A DNA stretch of 64,000 nucleotides from Xiphophorus maculatus (lineage: Eukaryota; Chordata; Actinopteri; Cyprinodontiformes; Poeciliidae). The stretch lies in contig NC_036454.1 in assembly GCF_002775205.1 (NCBI RefSeq), positions 14,466,882 to 14,530,881 of the forward strand, given 5' to 3'. The notes under the pieces were generated by a model. The model was not told where the DNA came from. It saw only the letters and a list, made by a program, of their open reading frames with translations, and searched no databases. Both the position numbers and the translations under genes were made by a program. How positions within the stretch are numbered: position 1 is the first letter of the stretch; every line of letters starts with the position of its first letter. Below, one piece after another: positions 40,601 through 51,700 of this stretch.

Positions 40601-43002
40601 CTCTCAAGGCTCACATGATCGTCCACTCGGACATCAAGCCCTATAAATGCAAGGTTGGTCAAAAGTTGGTCTGAGGAGGAGACATTTGGATGTATATTTT
40701 TTATATTCTTGTAACTTTTCTTTTGTGCACAAAAAAATCGCTGAAGAGTCATGGGGTCTCGACAAACTCAATGCAGAAAAAGGATACAGAGGATTTTATT
40801 AATGTGCCAAGTGATAACTAACATTTGTGTGGAAAAGGTGAATTGTTTTGCATGCACAATACTTAATAACTAAATGGATCTTTCTAGTTTAGCCCTGTTA
40901 GGTAAAGGTAATTGAGGATCTGGCTTTATTGTAAGGATAAACCATTCCAACCAATCTGAGGTGTTCCCTGCTGTCAAAGAAAGTTCCTTCTTTTCTGGAG
41001 TGACCTATGTGTTACAAGCGCTGAAACGATGACCAGATAGCAAAGAGGCTCATGGGAGTGGGAGCCTCCTCGTCCATAGGAAGGATATACCGGTGCAAAC
41101 CGCCTTTCTAACAATGGCCCCCCCAGTCTCCCCAGAGAACAGGGCCCACAAATAGATTTCATCTCGCTTTCTCTGCTGCTCGAGGGAGCTTCCTGTTTTC
41201 TCACGGTCCTCTTGGACAGTTTACAGTCCCTCTCTCCTCCTGAAGGAAAGGACCACCCTAATAAAAAAGAATGCAGAGGAAGGACAGCGCAGGAGTTGCC
41301 CTTCCCTGTTCTCCTCCTGGCCCTGTCTCAGGGTTGCTTCCTCTCTCTTTCTCCCTCTGGCGCTTTCTGTTTTTCTTGTGCGTTTCTTGTGGGGGTGTGT
41401 TTGTGTGTGTGTGTGTTAGAAGTGAGAGAGGGAGGGTGAAGACAGAGAGGAAAACAGAAAAACAAGGATAGAGGGAGGAAGAAAGGGTGTGTGTCCTATT
41501 GTCTGCACATTCATTCATGATTACGTGTTGCTTTGCTATTCTGCATGCTGTGATCTAACAGAGAGGAAAAGTCTGAGATTAGCTTTGAGATGCTGCAGAG
41601 AAATAAGTTTGCTGAAGTGACATAAGTACAGTTTCATTATTTCTGTTATTTTTTATTTTTATGGCAAATGAATGTTAGTTTTGTGTATTTAATACAACTT
41701 CCATTAAAAATATTCTGTAAAGTTTTGCTGCTGCAGGCAAATCTTAACATCCATTAAAGTGTAGGACCTTAAATATTAATCTACTTGCATTTTATCATAA
41801 GATTAGTTTGCCAGTTCAAGTTGGCATAAACATAATATCATTAAAATCAGCAAGGAAAGATAAAGAAATATTGCATATTTGATAGGTCTAAATGTAAGAA
41901 TAACATCTAACATGTCCATGAATTAGCTTAACCTTAAAATTCTGGAATACAAAATTAAATTTCAAACTCTATTTTTTGTTACACTTGTGGACACAAAATC
42001 ATTGTTGATGTTGAATACAGTGAGTAAATCCCTTACAATTGAGCGATATTGCAAGGAAAGTACGTAACAAGCATCCTGCAAAAGACTCAACTGGATTCAG
42101 AACAGCTAGAAGCAGCATTAGCATCTCTCTAGCAAATCAGAAACCTTACATCGCATGTAATCTCTTCTCTTTCAGCTTTGTGGGAAGGAATTTAACAGAA
42201 TGCACAATCTAATGGGACACATGCATCTTCACTCGGACAGCAAACCCTTCAAATGCCTCTACTGCCCCAGCAAGTTCACTTTGAAGGGGAACCTCACCAG
42301 ACACATGAAGGTTAAACACGGAGTCATGGACAGAGGGCTGGATGAAAGATGTAAGTAGGAAAATACTGGAAGGATTTAACATTTTCGCCAGTAAAAGTCG
42401 GTAAATGTTTTAACATTTCCTTAATCTTAGTGTTTCGTCAAAGAGGACGCCTCTGCCTGAACAGATCCATGGGCCTCATCTCCCACTATAGCCAAGAGGA
42501 ACCGTTCGACCTCTCCCAGAAAGCTCCAAGCTTGCCGAGCCTCCGTCTCTCACAGTCTGATGGCGAAAGCATCCCAGGAAGCTCCTGTCAGGAGGAGGAT
42601 GAGGAGAGTTTGTACAGAAGGAGCCAGTACAGTCCAGAGGTGGATCAGCAAGAGCCCCCAGGCGCGGACCAGTACATTTCTGACCTTAAGGAGGGAGAGG
42701 ACGGTCGGGTTGATGAACTTCGAACTGGCAAGATGCCGAAACTAAAGAAGTACCTGGATAGTTCAGAGGACGAGTCTTTGGAAGGAGAGAAAAAATCACA
42801 AGGTCAGTTTGGTAATACACGCCGCCTCGTACAGTCAGAATCATCTGATGAATCTGATGAAGAGGTGCATGAGCAGGGATACACTGAAAGAGTCCGCTCC
42901 GAGTCATTTGACTATGACTCGATTTCAGAAGACGAGCGCGAGGAAAGCGAACAGCCGCCGGATGGTAGTTATGAAGGCATCGACGTAACAGAGGAAAACT
43001 GA
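37663..43002 (+). CDS. znf366: ZNF366 (DC-SCRIPT), 11-finger C2H2 transcriptional regulator; complete six-exon CDS
   Basis: Exons: 37663-38675, 38990-39157, 39350-39500, 40462-40653, 42176-42350, 42431-43002. The total is 756 residues. The N-terminal part is proline-rich. VHVDDSYYVDVGGDQKRWKC opens the zinc-finger array of 11 C2H2 fingers (about residues 255-560), beginning CRMCEKSYTSKYNLVTHILGH and ending CLYCPSKFTLKGNLTRHMKVKH. The C-terminus has EEPFDLSQK near residue 590, where PFDLS is a CtBP-binding motif, followed by an acidic serine-rich tail. Family knowledge: ZNF366 binds nuclear receptors and recruits CtBP and HDACs, and it marks dendritic cells in mammals. Two in-frame ATGs occur at 37,663 and 37,666; the first was chosen. 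ZNF710 has similar fingers but lacks the VDDSYYVDVGG and PFDLSQK context. Confidence 0.96.
38680..38925. mobile_element. MITE copy in znf366 intron 1
   Basis: Fills most of the 314-bp intron. AAGACAAAACTAACTTACAG near 38,713 and, inverted, TAAGTTACTTTTGTCTTATT near 38,841 make a fold-back. The right end TTTTGTGTTTTTGCAGTG matches the copy in isotocin intron 1. The element's end looks like a splice acceptor. Confidence 0.65.
39601..40080. other. znf366 intron 3, left part
   Basis: AT-rich intronic sequence without recognisable features. Confidence 0.4.
40085..40375. mobile_element. Older hAT-type MITE in znf366 intron 3
   Basis: The left end GGTATCAAACTCATATCAAA with TCCTCAAAGGGCCAGTTGTT resembles the inverse of the right end GATTTGGCCCCCGGGCCTGGAGTTTGACACGTGTGA. 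This is the common 'gccaaatctggcccgccaggagtttgaca' dispersed repeat of fishes. Ends are degraded and no clear duplication was found. Confidence 0.5.
40660..42170. other. znf366 intron 4
   Basis: 1.5 kb intron with a pyrimidine/purine-rich stretch (41,205-41,490, with a short GT run at 41,400) that generates spurious frames. No gene or clear element. Confidence 0.45.
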
Positions 43003-43895
43003 AAGAGAGTTGATAGAGCACACAAAGAAATTACAAGTTAGACCACGAGTTACAGAGTGTGGAAAATCTGTCAATGGCAAAAGTGAGTTGAAGCAAATTT
43101 ACACTTTTAGTATTAATAACCATACAAAGACAATAAATATTTATTTTGTCTGACATTAAATCAGACAAAACCTGTCCTACTTTTGGTCAGATACAATTTT
43201 CCAAATGGTTTCTATGTGCCGGAAATAGCAAGATTCCTTATATACTTTATTACTTTCTTTCAAATCGACATACATTAATATCATAATTCCTTTAAACAAC
43301 TGGAGAAAAAGGTTAAATGACGATGCTATGGCGCCATAAGATCTTGAGATAGAAATCCACAACCTTTGAATTAATTTAACTTACAGCTGTGAAATCAACA
43401 TCTCAAACACACCAATTCATTTGTGACATAAATTAATAAATGGAATAAAATTTTAAAATGAGACATTCGGAAGAAAATTGTGGACAATTTCAAGATGCCC
43501 AACAGTGTTCATCTGTTCAAAAATAAAATAAAGGGAATGTCCAGAAAAAGTTCAGACATTATGTTTTTGTGTGATATTCAATTGTATTTTTAAATCTAAC
43601 ATATTGTGTTTATATGCAGATCAGAAAATACACATGGATGCTTAAAGCTGTGAATTGCTACCAATATCAGACATTGGGAATATATTTTGATTTATAAATG
43701 GGAATTAATTTGTAAATATAATGAAAGATTTATTTAATGTACTATTTTTTACAAATCAATTTTCAATGTTCATATAATTTTGCTTTAACTATGACTGAAT
43801 TGTGTTGCTTAGTATGTTTGAAGACTGTTTTTGTGGGAGATCATGCTAAAACTAAACCAATCAGGTTCTAACTGCACAAATTTGACTTTTTGTGT

Positions 43896-43901
43896 AATAA
43901 A
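43896..43901 (+). terminator. znf366 poly-A signal (candidate)
   Basis: AATAAA about 0.9 kb after the stop codon, in TGTGTAATAAACTGTG. A second AATAAA follows near 44,029. Confidence 0.5.
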
Positions 43902-44768
43902 CTGTGATTTAGTTTCTTTAGTGTCTAAATTCTGAATCTGTATGATTTAAGAAGATTATTTTTCTCATTTGCTGTGTGGGTTTTCTATCCTACTGCTGTT
44001 AAATTGTAGCAATAACATGTTTCTACTGAATAAACCCAAACCTGCAAATTCTGTTTTTTTTTGTTTGTTTTTTTGAAGTAATTTTAAAGATAGCATTAGG
44101 TTTTCATCCTGTCTGACTTCACCAAACATTAGATGGTTGCTGCAAGTTTCAAAAAGCTTGCATTGCTCCCTCTGCTTCTCTTTCAAAGCAGAGGAAGAGG
44201 AAGAGAAAACACCTATCCCCTTCTGTCTTTTAGGTTGTGATCAAACAGTGACGGACACAGTGGGTGTCCCAGACAAAAGCTTTGTGTCTGTGCGACTCAG
44301 AGTAAAGCATTGTTACTCCTCATTGCAGAAGAATCTACTAAAATAAAAATACTACTTTGCTAAAGGCTGATGCCTGAACAACAGTTTCCACTCTAATTAA
44401 TACCTGACTGTGCAGAACAACTCACACACACCTTCCTGCATTAGAAAGCAATAAATGCAACTTAGTGTTTGTGTTGTTTCACATCACTCGTTTCCACCTC
44501 CCGATCGTGCCAGTTCAGGTAAATGCAGTCATTTCTTGTTAGGTGAAATGCAGAACAGCAGCTTCTCCATTTCTGTCCAGCCACGACCACCGTGTCCCAG
44601 CGGGCGAAACTGCAAACAGTTTGAGGAAGTTCTCACATCCTCCTCCTCTTTCCTTTCCTCACCTACACTTTTCAATCCCAGCCCCTTGCTTCGAGAAAAA
44701 AAAAAAAAAACCACAAACGGTGCATATCTGTCGTCAGCAGTCAGCTCCTCTCAAAGGAATCTCATTGT

Positions 44769-44771
<3 letters not shown>

Positions 44772-44845
<74 letters not shown>
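44772..44845 (+). repeat. (GT)n microsatellite
   Basis: About 37 perfect GT units. Frames reading it as Val-Cys repeats are not genes. Confidence 0.97.
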
Positions 44846-44847
<2 letters not shown>

Positions 44848-45312
44848 CCAGTTCCAGCTTGGAGGTTTGATGAAAGGTAGATTTTTACACGGTGATGCCG
44901 TCAGTATGATGCTTTTTCATGAACTGAAACTTAGGAGAGAATGAGAAGTCAAAGAATATGCAGAAATGCACTGCAGGTAGGGGTTTTTCCTCAGAAAAAG
45001 TACATACTCCATCAAAGTGGAGAGATTCTGTAGAACAGATAGAAAAAGAGGTTTTAACTTGAGTAATTTTTTTAGATGGCAACTTTATACTTTCACTTCA
45101 GCAAAAGTATACTGATGTAGCACTAGTGTTACTTAAATAACCTTTTTGAACACTACCCACCTATGATCATCACAAACAATTTGGATGTCGTGTAAATGTG
45201 CAGTATATCTTACCAGCCATCTCAGAAAGTGAAACAGTCATTTTATAAGAATTCATTACAGTGAAATATTTCCAGCTTTCATTTTTTGCAATTTTGATGA
45301 TTATGACCTAAA

Positions 45313-45525
45313 GGGGGCTGCACAGTGGCACAGTTGGTAGCACTGTTGCCTTACAGCAAGGTTCGATTCCCATGCATGCGTGGGTTCTCTCCGGATACTC
45401 CGGCTTCTTCCCACAGTCCAAAAACATGACTGTCAGGTTAATTGGTCTCTCTAGGTGTGAGTGTGTGTGTGCATGGGTGTTTGTCCTGTCTGTCTCTGTT
45501 GCCCTGCAACAGACTGGACAATAGA
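45313..45525 (+). mobile_element. tRNA-like SINE/retroelement fragment
   Basis: GGGGGCTGCACAGTGGCACAGTTGGTAGCACTGTTGCCTTACAGCAA resembles a tRNA-derived head with an A-box (TGGCACAGTTGGTAGC) and a B-box (GGTTCGATTCC). It is followed by GTGGGTTCTCTCCGGATACTCC and GTTAATTGGTCTCTCTAGGTGTGAGTGTG. This is a very common teleost short retroelement. It is truncated before the usual end. Confidence 0.7.
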
Positions 45526-45559
45526 CTGGAGATAGGCACCATCCTCTTGGATGAATTAC

Positions 45560-45925
45560 TGCATCATTGCGGTATGGCATGGAGGCGATCAGCTTGTAAT
45601 GTTGGCCTTCAGGTCAACACCTGCCTCTTTGGGTCTGGTGTCTCTCATCTTCCTCTTGACAACAGGCCATAAGGGTTAAAGGTCAGGGGAGTTTGCTGGC
45701 CCATCAATAACAGGAACACATGGTCACTGAACCAGCTTTTAGTACCTTTGGCAGTGTGAGCAGGTGCCAAGTCCTGCTGGGAAAATAAAATCAGCATCTC
45801 CGTACAGCTTGTCAGCAGAAGGAAACATGAAGTGCTCTAGAATTTCCCGGTAGGCGGCTGCATTGCCTGTGGACTTCAAAAAACACAGTGGACCCAAACC
45901 AGCAGGTGACATGGATATAAAACCT
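45560..45925 (-). mobile_element. Decayed Tc1-like transposase fragment
   Basis: Read on the minus strand it encodes the same segment as 27,320-27,700. TGCTGATTTTATTTTCCCAGC (45,775-45,795, DADFIFPA) is followed by GACTTGGCACCTGCTCACAC and further downstream GACACCAGACCCAAAGAGGC. Many indels. It may have carried the SINE fragment beside it. Confidence 0.7.
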
Positions 45926-46612
45926 AAATAATTAAAAGAAATACATAAAGATAAAAAGGCTAACAAAAAATATGTGTGGGTGTTTGGGGGAAACCCTCAT
46001 ATCTAAGCATGATGAGTTAAAACATTTATGAATTGTCACTTTTTGTAAAAGTTCCTACTACTACTACTACTACTACCTCTAATTGAGTATTTTCTTGAGC
46101 TGAAGAAAAGTCTTTGTATCCCTAAGTCATCTAGATCCAGAGGGAGCAAAAACAGACTGCCAGAGGAGCAATGTGTGTCACCTAGCCGACAGAAAAGAGA
46201 AAGAAATGACAGCTAGGTGATCAGAGGAAAATTCTTTAAAGTCCTCTGGGAGGCTGAATATAGCAATACGGGGTGAGAGGTTCATGTTTCCAGATAGTAC
46301 TTTAAGCATGCTGTTGCAGGAAACCTGCCAAAACACTGAACCAGTGGGCAGGAATGAACTATATGAGTGAGGTGTCACGATGAGGTGTGGCACCAGGAAT
46401 CAACTATGCTATTACAGATTTGTGAAAGAGAGTTGAACATTGTAGAATATTCTAGAAAACTATAACTGAACAAACAGGAAATTGAACTAGTATGGATAGT
46501 TTAGTGGCAAATTTCCTACCAGTTGTTTTGCAGGGTGAACCCCAGCTCACCTTTCAAGTTGTTTTGAGCTTAGATAAATGTGGAGAACTGGAGAGAAGTG
46601 AGCTATTCAAAA

Positions 46613-47188
46613 TTAAAGGGACACTATTAAGTAAATTTGACTTTTTTGAGCTTTACATCATGTTATATTGTAATTCCCTCATCAAAAACAGACATGGAGT
46701 GTTGCCTTGATTCTTTTATGCCTGTTTGAAAAATCTCTTAAATATTGCGTGTCAGCCATTGGGGTGGATAAATGCTGGCTCTCACCAAGCCCCACCTTTT
46801 CCACAGAGCTCCTCCTCAGAGCTGCAGTCCCCAGTCGAGCTTCCGCCTCACAGAGCTTCCTTCCCCCACTCAGCTCCTCTAGACTAGCGGCAGCAGCAAT
46901 TAGTAAACACCTGGTGGAACTGCATCTGCTGTCTCAGTGCAACACTCATAAGAGCAATTTTAAAGGCTTTACTGAGAAACGTTGCTGTGATGACATGCTG
47001 AAGGCAGAATGTTGGCAAGAGCAGGAGCTTCTTAAAGAGACACAAGTGTTGAATTGTGAAGTGAAATTTATTTTACATCATGTTGGATGTATATAGCATT
47101 TTATGACAACTCAAGGATAACATAGTTACTTGATTGTGCTATAAAACGGTACAATGTGCCTGGAAAATACATAATACAGCCCCTTTAA
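46613..47188. mobile_element. TTAA-flanked MITE
   Basis: The left end TTAAAGGGACACTATTA and the right end, inverse TTAAAGGGGCTGTATTA, form a terminal inverted repeat. Each starts at TTAA, as expected for piggyBac-type target sites. The inner phrase GACATGGAGTGTTGCCTTGATTCTTTTATGCC is a familiar dispersed teleost repeat. Frames inside are incidental. Confidence 0.6.
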
Positions 47189-47189
47189 C

Positions 47190-48300
47190 AACTTTGCCAA
47201 CTTCTTACCTTCTATAGATATATATTTAGTGCATTACATGTGATTATACATAACTGGTTTCTGTCTGATATTATCCTGCTTCAGTAAATGTTATTAGAGT
47301 CGTTTGTAGACTGCAGTACAGTGTTTTTGTGCCTTACTTGTTTCATTCTACTGAAAGCCAGTCCACCTGAGCGGCAGGTGTTATTATAGAAACCAGTAGC
47401 TTTGCATATTATTGAAGCTGAGCTAAGCTTCAAGAAAACACAAAGCCACACACCGACATGCCAGCTACTGCAATCTGTCGGGTGCCATTGTGTACCGGCA
47501 CGTGTCAAACAATGCACTTTTTAAGTCACGTTGCCTTTTCCTCACCTAAATGCACTCATGCCATTCTGCACCATGTATGTGGTGTGAAAAAAGGAAGCAG
47601 AGAGAGGTATTGAAAATAAATACTTCTGAATTTTTCTGTTTACTGGAACACATAGGTAAATAGGGAGGTTTCTGGGTGATGGACGAAAGAAAACAAGTCT
47701 GAAGCAGGTTTTCACTGAAATAAACAAAACAAAACATTTCTAAGATTTGAGCTTAATCGTCGGCCCATGTAGCTCTATATCTCTAAGAACATGGTGAGCT
47801 CTGACAGAGTGCATTTCCAGAGTGCATTTCAGGTACAAGCTTCCTGTTTTGCTCATCAGCGAGAAATCCAGATGATGCTAAAATATCTTCCATGTTTTGT
47901 TTATTAAAACCGTCCACACCCCAGTCTCAACCTGTCACCATGTTTGACCCACAGCCAGTGGGTTTACTGTAATAATAGTTAAAGGCTTTCCTGCTGGGTT
48001 ATTTATGGAGATCAAAAACATTGGCTCAATAACAGGTGATAGGTCAGCAACACAGATATGCACAGGACATACTGTTTAAAGGAGCATTTTGCTGCACTCA
48101 ATTTTTTGCACAGTTGCAGCTTTTAGTCATTTAGAGAAATTTTTGAAATTACAAGCCTGATAAAGAGTAACTAACAACCAGGCTTGCAATATTTTAAATA
48201 AAATAGTTGCAGAAAGGCTCTGGGCAGAATGCCAGCTGACATGCTATAGTTCTCCCTACATACAAAGATCGCCCTCTACAGACAATTTTCTGTGTTTTCT
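47190..48300. other. znf366-mrps27 spacer
   Basis: No coding exon recognised. Short open frames on the minus strand (47,281-47,737) have no homology that I can see. Confidence 0.4.
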
Positions 48301-48310
48301 TTAACAGTTT

Positions 48311-48432
48311 AAACTACGGAAGAGGATTAGGGCCACCGAGAAAACAAAGAATTCTGAGTCAGAAAGTCAGAATTCTTACTTTAATCTCAGAATTATTTTA
48401 TTTTTCGGTGGCCCTAATCCTCTTTCGTATTA
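48311..48432. mobile_element. 122-bp palindromic MITE with 8-bp flanking repeat
   Basis: Arms of about 28 bp: TACGGAAGAGGATTAGGGCCACCG at 48,315 and its inverse CGGTGGCCCTAATCCTCTTTCGTA ending at 48,429. Identical AACAGTTT copies at 48,303-48,310 and 48,433-48,440 look like a target duplication. Confidence 0.75.
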
Positions 48433-48798
48433 AACAGTTTTCTCGTCAACTCAAATTAAAAACTTCACTCTAGCAGTGAAAGTGCTTTATCAAAAATAAA
48501 AAAGAACAATTAATTGATTAAACTTATTTTTCATTAAAATGCTTCAAAATGGTGAACAAATGACGATTCGCTTGTAAATTAGGAATATTTTTGGTTTTAA
48601 TTAAAAAAAAAACATTAGAAAATAATTTAATGATTCAGAAGTTATGCTTTAATGAAAATCTAATGAAATATTATTGCATTAGCCTGTTGAATTATTTACG
48701 AATTTAGTTTTTTTTATAAACTAGCACCTACTTTGGTATGATCCTTGTCGGACATATCAACTCTCCCTCTGCCTCGGCTGAAAATGGTACGGTCCAAA

Positions 48799-51700
48799 AT
48801 GGCGGCCTCCGTGTTGAAGCGGTGTGTAACTGCAGCCGTCAAAGTTAAAGCTTTATCGCCTTCTTTTACAGGTAAACGTTGTTTGTTTTCTGACGCAATT
48901 AAAGTGCATAATCTTAAGAATGTTTTTGTCTGTATTTAATATGTTTTACTTAATATTTTGGAGCCACGTATGACGAATTTAAGCAGAAGAAGCTGAATGT
49001 CACCGTTATTTTTGCTAACATGTGTTTAATCTGGTGAATATGCCTTCATAGCGAGACGATGGTTGCTATCAGCAGCTTACACGGACACCAAGCTGTGGGA
49101 GGAAAGCGAGAAGGACCCCCAGAACCTGGGTAAAGTTCACACATTTCAGCTCATTTAAGAGTTGACCTGAAATCTCGGCTCGCATGAGTATTACAGGATT
49201 TTAGCTGTCAGCTATTTCATATAGAGAGGCACTCTGTTGCTCTGAAAACACCCAAAATTGTGGCTTTTTATGTAAATATGTGTGAGAGACCGTTTGGTCT
49301 CCCACGCAGGATAAGTAGGAGGACTATTGCATGCTTGCTCTTTATTTTAAACGACTATCTCTCTGCAAAAACATCTAAGGTTCTGTCTATGCAAAACCAA
49401 ACGTGTACAGATTAATAAAAATATGAAAATAAAAATTCTTTATCTCTAGTAGCTATGCAGCAATCGAAATAGTTGTATGTCCAAACAGCCTTTGAAATAA
49501 CAAATGCCATTATTGCAATGACATTCAGTGGACACCGGGTGGCACTGCAGCCCAGTGGTGTATTGATAACCTAATCTAGTGTCTATCAAACCACACTGCC
49601 CTGCATGTTTATGTCGATTCTCTGCTTCTGAACTGTAGTCAATCAGATGACCAGAAGTCTGCTAATTAAAAGTCTGTTAATCAGCCATCAATTGAGATTA
49701 GGTGTGCTGAATCAGGGATCAGTGTTTTTGACCAGCAAAAACACTGACCTATTTGTTTCCCCAGCTCTCTGAGTTGTGTTTAAGAATAAGAATAAAAAAA
49801 AATTAAGTCAATCAATTTGTCTTTTAGATTTTTCACACTTTACCACCACACCTGATAATGAAGCCAAATACGTTTTAGATCATCAATCATGTCATATTTT
49901 TTTATGCTCATTACTTCACAGCTTTGCTGGCCAACCTAATGGACAGAACGTACGACCGAAACTTGCCGGTCAGCTCTCTGACCATCTCACGGGTGAGCTG
50001 CATCTAATTGCATCTAAACGAACAATTCCCCTCAAATTGTGCTGTTTATTTTTATGGTAACACAAGATGCTCATTATCTATCTTTTCTCTGTTCTAGTTT
50101 GTTGACAACATATCGTCTAGAGAGGAAGTTGATCAGGCAGAGTACTACCTGTACAAGTATGAGAAACTGTTTTCCTTCTCCTGCTTCATCGTATATCTGC
50201 TGCTTCCTTGTTTTTGTTTTTTTATGGTACCAACTTCTGTGTTTTTCTTGGATTGAATCGTCTGTTTAGCTTGTCTGTTTGGTTTATACTCAGTCACATG
50301 GTCCTCTTTGTTCAGGGCATCTCCAGACCTTTCCTGTTTACTCCTTCCTCTGGAATTTGCTCCCATTCATGTGATTACTCAATTTAGCATGTTTGCCAAT
50401 CACAGTCTTGCTCAGGGAACATTTACTTTCAATATAGGGTGGGAAATAAAACTGCTTTCCTACTTTTGAAAATTTGTAAATGTTTCTTAGTAACTTTATC
50501 TCTGCTTGGTGTCATAGCTGATGATCAAAAGTTGCTGAATCTGACTCGTTACTATTTCTGCCTCGTTTTTTTGTACGTGTGTGTTTATTTATATTTTTTG
50601 TTTTTCCATTTCCCAAGGTTTCGCCACAGTCCAAATTGTTGGTACTTGCGAGATTGGACTGTTCACACCTGGATCAGACAGTGTCTGAAATACGGAGCCA
50701 GAGATAAAGCCCTGCACACTCTCAAAAACAAGGTGCAAACAGGATTATGCAAAAGCCTGTGGAAAACTGTACTGATGAATGTTCATGAGAATATTTTGAG
50801 TGTCAGTGATGCTCATGGTAGTCAGATGTAATCTGAGTAAACCAGATGCATGTAATTCTGGTTGTTTGACCTTTTACAGTCCAGCACATATTTTGTGTAT
50901 GAATGAGCTGTTGTGTTGGGTTAACATGACCTGCAACCTTTGTCACATCTTTGTTTGTGTTAAACATATGTTTTTAATTCACGTTTATTATACTCTCATT
51001 ACATAGCCATTGTTGCTCATTAAAGATAAATTACTTTTTACTTAAGCATGTCGGGTGACTTGTCTTAAAGTCAATGCAACAACACTTTAAACGTTTATAT
51101 GTTCTATTAATGTTTTCTAAATATGTATGCAGACCCAGTATGGAATATTTCCAGATGACTTCACCTTTAACCTCCTGCTGGATTCCTACATTAAGGATGG
51201 AGACTTTAAAAGTAAGGCTCTTAAAATGCAACCAATTTTAAGATTATTAGTCATTTTTAGGTGTGCTTTTAAAAAAAATAGGCTGTGATCAGTTTTAGGA
51301 TTTGCTTTATAGCTGGTAGATTCAAATACATGGACGGTTCCCATGAGTGGTAACGACAGACTGCACACAATACTTCATTGTGAAGACTTTTCCCTCCATA
51401 TCCTTGATTGCTTGTTACACAATTTTAAAAACTTCTACTCAGATGTGGAGCTCTGTATTTACTTTAATGAATGCATTTTGTGATTTTCTACATGAACCAT
51501 TCTCACTCTTTATGTTATGTTTACAGATTTTAAAGTTGGAATTAAATTTAATGTTAATTCAGCCAGTTTTCATTTGCCAGCCCATAAACCCCATATATGG
51601 CTGATTTCCTAACTGTGTTTAAAAGAAGTAGAATACACATTTTTAAAAAGTAAATTGAGCGTTTGTACAGTATTATTATAAAACCGGCTTCATTGACCAA

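Noticed and set aside
44455-44944. Plus-strand frames of about 130 codons ending in Val-Cys runs
   Set aside because: Created by a (GT)n microsatellite and an A-run; no protein family resemblance.
46707-47096. 129-codon plus-strand frame
   Set aside because: Lies wholly inside a TTAA-flanked dispersed repeat.
48745-48798. Upstream in-frame start for mrps27 (MSDIST... and the ATG at 48,784)
   Set aside because: The upstream frame begins at a non-ATG codon; family alignment supports MAAS at 48,799, although 48,784 remains possible.
49525-49545. CTCF-like motif (GACACCGGGTGGCACTG)
   Set aside because: At least two mismatches to the core consensus; too weak to list.
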